In this document: piece after piece, positions 25,490 to 36,654 of the stretch
How positions within the stretch are numbered: position 1 is the stretch's first letter
Layout of the letters: every line of letters starts with the position of its first letter
NCBI GenBank assembly: GCA_021613375.1
Contig: CM038716.1
Location: 11,702,774-11,766,773, forward strand
Origin: Megaleporinus macrocephalus
Taxonomy: Eukaryota; Chordata; Actinopteri; Characiformes; Anostomidae
Length of the DNA: 64,000 nt
Direction: 5' to 3'
Program-made: the position numbers and the translations under genes
The notes under the pieces: generated by a model
What the model saw: only the letters and a program-made list of their open reading frames with translations
The model's database searches: none
What the model was told of the DNA's origin: nothing

Positions 25490-26762
25490 TGTGCAGTGAA
25501 ACGCTCACATACACACACATACTCTAGTGAACACACAGACTAGGGGGCAGTGAAACGCCCACAAACACACACACTAGTCACCACACACTCTAGGGGGCAG
25601 TCAAACACCCACATACACACACACCAACAGGCAGTAAAGCACACACATAAACACACACTAGTAAACACACACATTAGGGGGCAGTGAAACACTTGCATAT
25701 GCACACATTAGTGAACACACACACTAGGGGGCAGTGAAACACCGACATACACTCACATGCCTAGTAGTGAACACAAACACTAGGGGACAGAGAAACACCC
25801 ACATACAAACACATACAGTAGTGAACACACACACTAGGGGGCAGTGAAACACCCACATACACGAGTGAACACACACACTATTGGGCAGTGAAACACTCAC
25901 ACAAACACACACAATAGAGAGCAGTGAAACACTTACATATACACATATACACTCGTGAACACACACACTAGGGGCAGTGAAACACCAACACACACATTAG
26001 AGAAACATTGAAACACTCACATATAAACACATACACTAGTGAACACACACACTAGGGGCAGTGAAGGACACACATACACTAGTGAACACACATTAGGGGG
26101 CAGTGAAACACCCACACACACATTAGAGAAACATTGAAACACTCACATATAAACACATACACTAGTGAACACACACACTAGGGGCAGTGAAGGACACACA
26201 TACACTAGTGAACACACACACTAGGGGGCAGTGAAGCACACACATACACTAGTGAACACACACACTAGGTGGCAGCGAAACACCCACACACACACACTGA
26301 TACTCTAGTGAACACACACGAGTGGGACAGAGAAACAGCCACACACATTCAGTAGCGAACACACACACTAGTGGGCAGTGAAACACTCACATACACAGGC
26401 ACATGCACTAGTTTACACAAACACTAGGGGGCAGTAAAACAGTCACTTACACTCTCATACCTAGTATTGAACACACACACTAGGGGACAGAGAAACACTC
26501 ACATACAAACACACACAGTAGTGAACACACACACTAGCAGGCAGTGAAACACACATAAACAAACTAGTGAACACACACATTAGGGGGCAGTGAAATACCC
26601 ACATACAAACACATACAATCGTGAACACACACACTAGGGGCAGTGAAACACCCATATACACACACACACACACACACAGTAATGAACACAAACACTAGGG
26701 ACAGTAAAATACCCACAAACACACACACTAGTCAACATACACACTAGGGGCAGTGAAACACC

Positions 26763-26811
<49 letters not shown>

Positions 26812-26944
26812 ACACAAACACTAGGGACAGTAAAATACCCACATACCCACACACAAACACACACACTAGTCAACATACACACTAGGGGCAGTGAAACACC
26901 TACATACACTAGTGAACACACACACTAGGGGCCTGTGACCCACC

Positions 26945-26981
<37 letters not shown>

Positions 26982-28062
26982 GAACACACACTAGGAGGCA
27001 GTGAAACACCCACATAAACACACACACACACACTAGTGAACACACACTAGGGAGCAGTGAAACACCCACATAAACAAACACACAATAGTCAACATACACA
27101 CTAGGGGGCAGTGAAACACACGCATACAGTAGTGAACACACACACTAGGGGCAGTGAAACACTCACATACACATGCACATTCACTAGTTAACACACACAC
27201 TAGCAGGCAGTGAAACACACACTAGTGAACACACACATTAGGGGGCAGTGAAATGCCCACAAACACACACATACAGTCGTGAACACACAAAATAGGGGCA
27301 GTGAAACACTCAAATACACCCACATACACTAGTGAACACACACACTAGGGGGCAGTGAAACACCCACATACAGACACACACTAATAAACACACACACACT
27401 AGGGGCAGTGAAACACCCACATAAACAAACACACAATAGTCAACACACACACTAGGGGGCAGTGAAACACACACATACAGTAGTGAACACACACACTAGG
27501 GGCAGTGAAACACTCACATACACATGCACATTCACTAGTTAACACACACACTAGCAGGCAGTGAAACACACACTAGTGAACACACACATTAGGGGGCAGT
27601 GAAACGCCCACAAACACACACATACAGTCGTGAACACACAAAATAAGGGCAGTGAAACACTCAAATACACCCACATACACTAGTGAACACACACACTAGG
27701 GGCCAGTGACACACCCATATACACACACACTAGGGGGCAGTGAAACACCCACATACAGACACACACTAATGAACACACACACACTAGGGCCAGTGAAACA
27801 CCCACATACACTAGTGAACACACACTAGGGGGCAGTAAAACACCCACATAAACACATACAGTAGTAAACACACACACTAGGGGCAGTGAAACACTCACAC
27901 ATGCACATGCACTAGTGAACACACACACTAGGGGGCAGCAAAACATCCACTTACACTCTTATACCTAGTAGTGAACACACACACTAGGGAGCAGTGAAAC
28001 ACTCACATAAACATAAACTAGTGAACACACACACTAGCAAGCAGTGAAACAAACACATACAC
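25490..28062. repeat. ~50-bp minisatellite derived from a SINE
   Basis: The unit contains cactagtgaacacacacact, agggggcagtgaaacaccca and an extendable CA stretch. Its reverse complement (cactgccccctagtgtgtg, then gttcactagtgtgtgtatgt) matches the middle-to-3' part of the SINE copies at 41277-41505, 54226-54365 and 61270-61549. Units vary in length from CA slippage and loss of subsegments. About 50 units. Confidence 0.9.
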
Positions 28063-28065
28063 ACT

Positions 28066-28335
28066 GGAATCCTTTGCCACTCCTCCATGATGACATCACG
28101 GAACTGGTGCCCCACAGACTCTTAATAGGGTTTAGGTCTGGAGACACGCTTGGCCAGTCCAGCACCTTTACCCTTGTCCTCTTGGAGGTGTGTTTGGGGT
28201 CATTATCACAGCCCAGTTTCCGAAGGGAGGGGATCATGCTCTGATTCTGTATGTCACAGCACATGTTGGTATCCATGGTTCCCTCAATGAGCTGTAGCTC
28301 CTCACAACCAGCAGAACTACTTTACAGCCTGTTTC
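28066..28335 (-). pseudogene. Tc1/mariner-like transposase fragment, C-terminal catalytic part
   Basis: The minus-strand reading shows DNDPKHTS, then VLDWPSVSPDLNPI and SLW, the conserved C-terminal catalytic region of Tc1-type DD34E transposases. These enzymes cut and paste Tc1 elements at TA sites. The acidic residue expected in the NPIENLW motif reads as lysine here (NPIKSLW), and a frameshift follows at about 28130, so the copy is dead. Only about 90 codons remain and there is no terminal inverted repeat. The fragment is joined directly to the end of the SINE-derived array at 28062. Confidence 0.85.
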
Positions 28336-28339
28336 AGTG

Positions 28340-28645
28340 ACTCACATGAGGGGAAGATATGGGTGTCTTAATAGCCCCCAGAACGTAATGACCAAGAATG
28401 ACACGTAGAATCTCTGCAGCAGTAACTCGTGGCTTCAAGTAATCAGAGGCATTTCCACCGTTCAGCCCACTGCTGGGTTATTTCCCTCGACTCTCAGCTC
28501 CACTGATTCAGTGATTTCCTGCACCAACACACCTGATTCAGCTCATGAAGGGCTTGATAGTCAGCTGATGAGTTCAAGAAGCTTTACTGTCATTTCAGTT
28601 ATAAACAAGTACACAGTGAATCAAAACAACCAACTATGTGGTGCA
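28340..28645. other. Unassigned, probably dispersed-repeat DNA
   Basis: Blocks such as acctgattcagctcatgaag resemble common fish hAT-type non-autonomous elements from memory. I could not define ends. Confidence 0.25.
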
Positions 28646-28780
28646 ACATCAATCAGCCATAACATTAAACCACCTCCTTGGCATATACAGTCACTGTCCA
28701 CTGTATCAGCTCCACTGGCCACGTAGGAGCTACACTTACAGACTGTAGTTCATCTGATGTTGGACATGTTTACACCGCCT
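28646..28780. mobile_element. Terminal fragment of MITE P
   Basis: Contains aatcagccataacattaaac, accacctccttg, gtatcagctccact and gactgtagttcatctg. These are the reverse complement of the right end of copy 1 (9000-9090: agatgaactacagtctg, aaggaggtggttt). Confidence 0.6.
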
Positions 28781-28907
28781 GGCCACATATCAGAAGACGT
28801 CAGAAGGGTCTTACTGACACACTCTATTGGTCAATTGGTTTGGAGCAGCCGGTTTGCTGAACCCGCATCTAGTAGGAGTACAACTTATTCATCACAGTTT
28901 TGTGATG

Positions 28908-30850
28908 CCTTACACCACTCCATAGTCCAGTGGTGGAGGTTTACATCACTCCAGAATCCAGTGGTGGAGCTTTACACCACTCCAGAGTCCAGTGGTGGAG
29001 CTTTACACCACTCCAGAGTCCAGTAGTGGAGCTTGACACCTCTCCAGAATCCAATAGTAGAGCATTACACCACTCCCTTGTCCAGTGGTGGAGCTTTACA
29101 CCACTCCAGAGTCCAGTGGTGGAAATTTACACCACTCCATAGTCCAGTGGTGGAGCTTTACATCACTCCAGAATCCAGTGGTGGAGGTTTATACCTCTCC
29201 AGAGCCCAGTGTTGGAGCTTTACACCACTCCAGAATCCATTGTTGGAGCTTTACACCACTCCAGAATCCAGTGGTGAAGCTTTACATCACTCCAGAGTCC
29301 AGTGGTAGAGCTTTACACCACTCCAGAATCCAGTCGTGGAGCTTTACACCACTCCAGAGTCCAGTGGTGGAGGTTTACATTACTCCAGAGTCCAGTGGTG
29401 GAGCTTTACACCACTCCAGAATCCAGTGGTGAAGCTTTACACCACTCCAGAATCCAGTGGTGAAGCTTTACATCACTCTAGAGTCCAGTGGTAGAGCTTT
29501 ACACCACTCCAGAATCCAGTGGTGGAGCTTTACACCACTCCAGAATCCAGTGGTGAAGCTTTACATCACTCCAGAGTCCAGTGGTAGAGCTTTACACCAC
29601 TCCAGAATCCAGTGGTAGAGCTTTACACCACTCCAGAGTCCAGTGGTGGAGGTTTACATTACTCCAGAGTCCAGTGGTGGAGCTTTACACCACTCCAGAG
29701 TCCAGTGGTGGAGCTTTACATCACTCCAGAGTCCAGTGGTAGAGCTTTACACCACTCCAGAATCCAGTGGTAGAGCTTTACACCACTCCAGAGTCCAGTG
29801 GTGGAGGTTTACATTACTCCAGAGTCCAGTGGTGGAGCTTTACACCACTCCAGAGTCCAGTGGTGGAGCTTTACACCTCTCCAGAATCCATTGTTGGAGC
29901 TTTACACCACTCCAGAATCCAGTGGTGAAGCTTTACATCACTCCAGAGTCCAGTGGTAGAGCTTTACACCACTCCAGAATCCAGTCGTGGAGCTTTACAC
30001 CACTCCAGAGTCCAGTGGTGGAGGTTTACATTACTCCAGAGTCCAGTGGTGGAGCTTTACACCACTCCAGAATCCAGTGGTGAAGCTTTACACCACTCCA
30101 GAATCCAGTGGTGAAGCTTTACATCACTCTAGAGTCCAGTGGTAGAGCTTTACACCACTCCAGAATCCAGTGGTGGAGCTTTACACCACTCCAGAATCCA
30201 GTGGTGAAGCTTTACATCACTCCAGAGTCCAGTGGTAGAGCTTTACACCACTCCAGAATCCAGTGGTAGAGCTTTACACCACTCCAGAGTCCAGTGGTGG
30301 AGGTTTACATTACTCCAGAGTCCAGTGGTGGAGCTTTACACCACTCCAGAGTCCAGTGGTGGAGCTTTACACCTCTCCAGAATCCATTGGTGGAGCTTTA
30401 CACTACTCCAGAATCCAGTGGTGAAGCTTTACACCACTCCAGAATCCAGTGGTGAAGCTTTACATCACTCTAGAGTCCAGTGGTAGAGCTTTACACCACT
30501 CCAGAATCCAGTGGTGGAGGTTTATACCTCTTCAGAGCCCAGTGTTGGAGCTTGACACCTCTCCAGAATCCAATAGTGGAGCATTACACCACTCCCTTGT
30601 CCAGTAGTGGAGCTTTACACCACTCCAGAATCCAGTGGTGGAGCTTCACACCACTCCAGAATCCAGTGGTGAAGCTTTACATCACTCCAGAGTCCAGTGG
30701 TAGAGCTTTACACCCCTCCAGAATCCAGTGGTGGAGCTTTACACCACTCCAGAGCCCAGTGTTGGAGCTTTACACCCCTCCAGAATCCAGTGGTGGAGCT
30801 TTACACCACTCCAGAGCCCAGTGTTGGAGCTTTATACCACTTCAGCCAGC
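28908..30850. repeat. 31-bp minisatellite derived from a Tc1 transposase gene, ~62 copies
   Basis: The unit is ccagagtccagtggtggagc followed by tttacaccact. The single-copy counterpart is at 42021-42056 inside the Tc1-like pseudogene (agagtccagtggcggcgtgc, then tttacaccactgc). Variants include gaatcc/gagtcc, ggtgg/ggtag/ggtga and acacc/acatc. The block around cagtcgtgg recurs at 29331 and 29982, an offset of 651 bp or 21 units, with long flanking identity. The open frames are by-products. Confidence 0.95.
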
Positions 30851-30975
30851 CCTCAAGCTTCCTTGCACCTTCTCGGCCCTGGAAATCCATTTCTCGTTAA
30901 CAATTGATTTGGCTGGAACACTTGAACTCAATCAACAGGAGGGGTGTCCACATACTTTTGGCCATAGAGTGTATG
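30851..30975 (-). mobile_element. Tc1-like element remnant with terminal inverted repeat
   Basis: Directly after the 31-bp array, cttcagcc and cctggaaatccattt match sequence that normally follows the 31-bp segment in Tc1-like elements. The stretch ends in ggggtgtccacatacttttg plus gccatagagtgta (30940-30973), which matches the terminal inverted repeat of a widespread fish Tc1-like family from memory. The array is therefore embedded in an otherwise mostly deleted element. Confidence 0.7.
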
Positions 30976-31831
30976 TCTTTTCTTTTCTAAGTACTTAGAA
31001 ACACGTTGACTCCCTCTGACAAATCGACCCTGACAGGGAACGCTCTATGTTCACAGTATACAGGTCCTGTTGGTGATCCAAACATAAACAAACAAAGAAG
31101 TCAGGCTACGAAAAACAGACCGTCAGGTGAGCAAATCCAAGGTACAATCCAAATAGATCAAAAAACAGAAGCCGGGCCAAAAAGGTCAACTCGGCAAGAA
31201 CAAACAAACAAGCCAGACAGAGAATAGCTCAGAAATACTCAGCAGGGAACAGCAAGACTTCGCAGAGACGTGAACAAACCAGTATTTATAGACAGTCTGA
31301 TGAGTCGTGAAGGAAGAAGCAGGTTCTGCTGGTTGGAAGGCTGACAGGTTGGAAGTGCTGATAGGTGTTTCCAGAAGGGACTCTGTGGTGAAGGCTTGGG
31401 GACGGTCCTTCTCAGTCTGAGCAGCAAGAGCTCATATATTTGTAGGTTTTTATCAAAGTCTGGATCTGAACTTAGCTTGCTTTGCTGCATAACACTGATA
31501 CAATCACACCATAAACATATCCAGTCATTAAAAATTGCGTTACCATTAAACGAGAGTTCTTCAGTTAAGGCTATGGCAGTTATAGTTATTCTCCATGACA
31601 GGAAAACAGTCATATTTGGTTCTTTAAATGTACCATAGACTGTAAAACCCTATATACAGTGTTATATAGAGTAATACTGAGAGTTCAGTTCTCAGAACTG
31701 TACATATCCTGAACCTCAAACTCTGTTCTTCAGATACAAATCCTGCTTTTACAGAAGAGGAGGATAAACGGGCCGAGCTCCAAATCCTACACTGTTACGT
31801 AACAGACTGGTTAATATTTACACCCCCAACA
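30976..31831. other. Unassigned DNA, possibly an old retroelement piece
   Basis: 31000-31420 has the composition of dispersed repeats near fish LTR elements (for example agcaagacttcgcagagacg), but no ends or coding motifs can be shown. The 124-codon minus-strand frame at 31239-31613 has no family signature. Confidence 0.25.
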
Positions 31832-33338
31832 TAACATTTACACACAACCACAACACCAACCAGAAACCAGAACATTTACACACAACCACAACACCAACCA
31901 GCAACCAGAACATTTACACACAACCACAACACCAACCAGCAACCAGAACATTTACACACAACCACAACACCAACCAGCAACCAGAACATTTACACACAAC
32001 CACAACAGCAACCAGAACATTTACACACAGCCACAACACCAACCAGCAACCAGAACATTTACACACAACCACAACACCAACCAGCAACCAGAACATTTAC
32101 ACACAACCACAACACCAACCAGAACATTTACACACCACCACAACACCAACCAGCAACCAGAAGATTTACACACAACCACAACACCAACCAGAACATTTAC
32201 ACACCACCACAACACCAACCAGCAACCAGAAGATTTACACACAACCACAACAACCAGCAACCAGAACATTTACACACAACCACACCAACCAGCAACCAGA
32301 ACATTTACACACAACAACAACAACAACCAGCAACCAGAACATTTACATACAACCACAACAACCACCAACCAGAACATTTACACACAACCACAACAGCAAC
32401 CAGAACATTTACACACAGCCACAACACCAACCAGCAACCAGAACATTTACACACAACCACAACACCAACCAGCAACCAGAACATTTACACACAACCACAA
32501 CACCAACCAGCAACCAGAACATTTACACACAACCACAACACCAACCAGCAACCAGAACATTTACACACAACCACAACACCAACCAGAACATTTACACACC
32601 ACCACAACACCAACCAGCAACCAGAAGATTTACACACAACCACAACAACCAGCAACCAGAACATTTACACACAACCACAACACCAACCAGCAACCAGAAC
32701 ATTTACACACAACAACAACAACAACCAGAAACCAGAACATTTACACACAACCACAACAACCAGCAACCAGAACATTTACACACAACCACAACAACCAGCA
32801 ACCAGAACATTTACACACAAGCACAACACCAACCAGCAACCAGAACATTTACACACAACCACAACACCAACCAGCAACCAGAACATTTACACACAACCAC
32901 AACACCAACCAGCAACCAGAACATTTACACACAACCACAACAACAACCAGCAACCAGAACATTTACACACAACCACAACACCAACCAGAAACCAGAACAT
33001 TTACACACAACCACAACACCAACCAGCAACCAGAACATTTACACACAACCACAACACCAACCAGCAACCAGAACATTTACACACAACCACAACACCAACC
33101 AGCAACCAGAACATTTACACACAACCACATCACCAACCAGCAACCAGAACATTTACACACAACCACAACAACAACCAGCAACCAGAACATTTACACACAA
33201 CCACAACAACAACCAGCAACCAGAACATTTACACACAACCACAACACCAACCAGCAACCAGAACATTTACACACAATCACAACACCAACCAGCAACCAGA
33301 ACATTTACACACAACCACAACACCAACCAGCAACCAGA
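31832..33338. repeat. 38-bp minisatellite, ~40 copies
   Basis: The unit is cagcaaccagaacatttaca followed by cacaaccacaacaccaac. Subtypes lack the cagcaa step or have acaacaac in place of acaccaac. Origin unknown. Confidence 0.95.
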
Positions 33339-33577
33339 ACGGTGGTGGAGAAATCGGCATACACAAGTGCTTTGAGTATGTATCTTAGTACAAGTAGGTT
33401 TAAACTACCCTTTAATTCAAACACTGCCAGAAAATAAAAGCCAATGCTGATAGATGGACAGATCAATGGGGTTTAGCACAGTGTAAATGCAATACAATGC
33501 ATTTCAATAAGTACTTAGATCAGTGCTTCACAAAGCGATTGTCTCCAGTTTGTGTTTAATGACCACTAGGGAGTTCT

Positions 33578-34479
33578 ACACTGTAAACCCGGATAAGTTG
33601 ATTGTACTTAAAGAGTTTGAGTGATTACCTTAAAATATTTAAATGATGCAAACTAGAGAAAATCTAATGGTTTGAGTAAAATCAACTTAAATATCAAATA
33701 GACTGGAAGTGATCCTTTGAGTTGAATACAATGAAATCTAAATTGTTTGTACTTAAAATATTTAATAAAATCAACCCTACTGACCATTTAATTCAACTCA
33801 ACATTGAGTTTCCTGTAATCAGAAATAAGTTGTGAAAAATTTTAAACTAGTCTCTATAAAAAGCTGATGTTCTCCTACATCAAAAGAACACAGACAGCAG
33901 TTACATTTAGTTTAATTTTATTTAAAATTACATCACTGGGATCATCTAGGATGATTCTGACTCTTGAAGGGTTTAGTAGTGACGATGACTGGTTTTGATT
34001 GGTCTAGTTAGAATACTGTTTATCTTACAATAATTCTTAAATACAGTTTACACATTGAAATGATAAAAACACAGTAAATTACATTTTCTAACTTTAGATC
34101 AGCATCAACTGCAGAACAACAGTTTTACACCACTTGAACACGGAAAACTACTTACCAAGTTCCAGAATGAGAAAAAGAGAGGGAAGATGGCGGCTTGGTT
34201 AATTGTAGTCCTCTGTAGTTCTTCAAGAAAAGAAAACAATGGAGAACAACTAGTCTAGACTGAACTGACCAATGAGAATCTGGCAAGGTGCTACAGGGGC
34301 GTGGTCCAAGCTAAAACCTGATGTTTTAGGTTTGTTCAACTTAAAAATATTAGTGTACTCAGTTCTTCTTTCAAAAAAGTAGAACATACTAAACATTTTA
34401 AGTTATGAAATAAAACTTTAGTTTTTAAGCATCAGTACACAAACTCTTTACACACAAACTAATTACAGGTTAACAGTGT
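33578..34479. mobile_element. Non-autonomous DNA element with ACACTGTWAACC ends
   Basis: The left end acactgtaaaccc (33578) and right end ggttaacagtgt (34468-34479) are inverted. The similarity extends inward to aaagagtttgtg-like blocks. The interior has motifs typical of a common fish MITE (tcaacttaaa, acttaaaatattta), present in both orientations. No transposase. Target duplication not clear. Confidence 0.55.
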
Positions 34480-34570
34480 AAGTTTCAGATAACCCTTATT
34501 TAAGTTTTAAACTTCTGAGCATTTGTATTCTCTTGTCACTTGTAATCAATAGTGCTTAATTAATAAATCA

Positions 34571-35480
34571 CTAGTGGACAACACTTTCACGCCAACCTTG
34601 GATTCTTCTGTATGCAGAGAGTCCGGCCTTTTTGCTCAGCCTCCACACTGAGTAATCAATAGGGCAGGAAATAACCATGACAGCCATAAGTATTAGGCTA
34701 GGCTGGTATATTTTCGGCTTTGTAGACAAGCGCTGGGGTTTTAAATCTGATGCAGGAAGATTGAAGACGAGCCCTGCTGCTGCATCCTGGATCAGTGGAA
34801 CCAGCCAGGAGTGAGTCGCCAAAATCGAGCCTTGAGATGATAAGAGAGCACCAGGGTGGCCTCCTTCAGAGAGAAAGGGTCAAACCTGCTGGATAAAAGA
34901 AGCAACCCAGATGACCGAGTCAGGATAACTGGTCATCGAGAATCACAACAAGGCTTCTTGCCTCTTCAGATAGAAAGACCAAGGAATTCTTGAATGAAAA
35001 TCATGGTGGGGACCCATAATTCCAGGTATCAACAGCAACCCTGTCAGGCTTGGATTGAGCTTCAGATGGTGTGCCATCATCTGTGAGGATGTGTCAGCCA
35101 GACATGCTGAGATGCGAAAACCTGAGTATCAGTGTTAGTTCAGTGTCATTAGCATGAGGAGTGATTGCATCAGCAAGAGAAAGAGTGTGACATGAAAAGA
35201 GAATAGGACCCAGCACAGAGCCTTGAGGAACACCATTGGAGAGCTTGCATGGATGTGCTACTTGATTGTGATCCCTTTAGGTAGGCAGAGCCAGGTTGGT
35301 GATGGCAGACCGGAGGATCTTGTGGTTGACCATGATGGTGACAGTTTGGCTGGTCTTGCTGCTTAGAGCATCTCAATCATTGGTAGGAGGGCAGTTTCTG
35401 TTGAGTGTGTTGGTTTGAAGCCACACTGCTTGGGGTTCTGGAGCTGGTTCTGGGTGTGAGAGTCAACTAATTGGTTAAAA
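34571..35480 (-). pseudogene. Decayed LINE reverse transcriptase (L2/CR1-like)
   Basis: Read on the minus strand from 35480 down, the order is CGFKPTHSTETALL (about 35440-35385), KLSNGVPQGSVLGPILFS (35246-35193), a YADD-like site changed to HANDT, and then IQDAAAGLVFNLP (about 34800-34755). These are the palm motifs and C-terminal region of non-LTR reverse transcriptases that copy their RNA at a nicked genomic target. The motif order is right, but several frameshifts and stops separate them and the catalytic YADD is lost. No endonuclease or 3' tail is attached. The clade is inferred from the GVPQGSVLGP context. Confidence 0.8.
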
Positions 35481-36269
35481 ATAAGCTAGAACTTCTATAA
35501 GCAACATTACCATCAGTGGAGGTGAGTTAATGTACACCACTAGTTCCGTTCCATTAAAATAACATTGCAAAACCCATAGAGATGGTAGCGGAAATGATCA
35601 GGGATAACTTAAGAAGTTCCACAAATCCCACATAGAAGAACCTAAATCCCAATACAAAATAACAATAAACATGTATGCCGTCTGAGGTTCTAGAGGCACC
35701 AGCCAGGTTGCTACAGTATGTTCTTGCAGATCACATTTGCATGCTTAATTTGAGTCTTTTGGGGGACGTTAGTTCTGAGTAACTTCAGGATTGTGGTCAA
35801 GAGGGCCACACTGATGAACATATCATAGCCTCTTCACCAGGCACTGACAATAGTTTAGAAGTTTCAAACTCTAAGGGTTAGTTCCCAGGTCTTAGATTCA
35901 ATTTAGTCTTAGACTAAATTGGAGTGCCAGCGGGGAATCATCATTGTAAACTGGTTTTAGTCCAGGTGGCACCTGAAATTTGGTCAGAGAAACTGGACCT
36001 AAGTCTATGTTCCTTTTCACATTTGGTCCAAATTCACTTATACTTGTCACAAAAAGTTTCTGCTACCGAAATCTGGTCCCCCGTGAGACTAATGGGCCAT
36101 TCCCTCTTGGTATACTGAACGCACCCCCCTATGGATTCGTGAGGGGAGTCATGGTGGGAATATCTGTAATATTTATGCCTTTAATTTTTCCACATTTGCA
36201 CTGTTATGGTGGCGGTTAATATTGCCGTCCAATATTCCGAAGCTCTTTTTTCATTTAACCGAGTTTGTT
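35481..36269. other. Single-copy spacer
   Basis: No gene or array. Short frames at 35924-36219 have no family signature. Confidence 0.4.
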
Positions 36270-36348
36270 TTTTGTTGTGAAATGTTGGCTGGAAACCAAA
36301 TACCCCTCAGGGAACAACAAAGCACTGAAATGAATTGAATTAAATTGC
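36270..36348 (+). mobile_element. Non-LTR retrotransposon 3' tail
   Basis: cccctcagggaacaacaaag followed by repeated tgaattgaatt steps is the familiar end of fish LINEs (a CTCAGGGA-ATAAAG-like hairpin, then a short tandem tail). Only the tail is clear. Confidence 0.45.
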
Positions 36349-36654
36349 ATACAGTGGCATTGTTTATTTATTGGACCCTGAAACATCACGTTAAGAAGGG
36401 GAAGTCGGGATTACCAGGTGGGATTAGCAGATGGGATGACAGTTGTAATCTGCAGGTTTTGAGATTTATTCACTGGGAAAGTCTTGAAGGAGTGGGCTCA
36501 GGTCAAGTGCAGGTTGATGCCTTGAGCTGGCAGCTTGATTCCCGTGTTGCTTTTTGAGAGGCTTACTGCGGTGGCAGTCTGTTCGCTCCTCTTTGATGGT
36601 GTACATCCTTTTGGAGTTGAAAATGTTGCTCAGTACCTGGGAATTTTAAACATA
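36349..36654. other. Single-copy spacer
   Basis: No recognisable content. Confidence 0.4.

Noticed and set aside
16318..33338. CRISPR-like arrays
   Set aside because: Repeats are contiguous without unique spacers, and the DNA is clearly eukaryotic.
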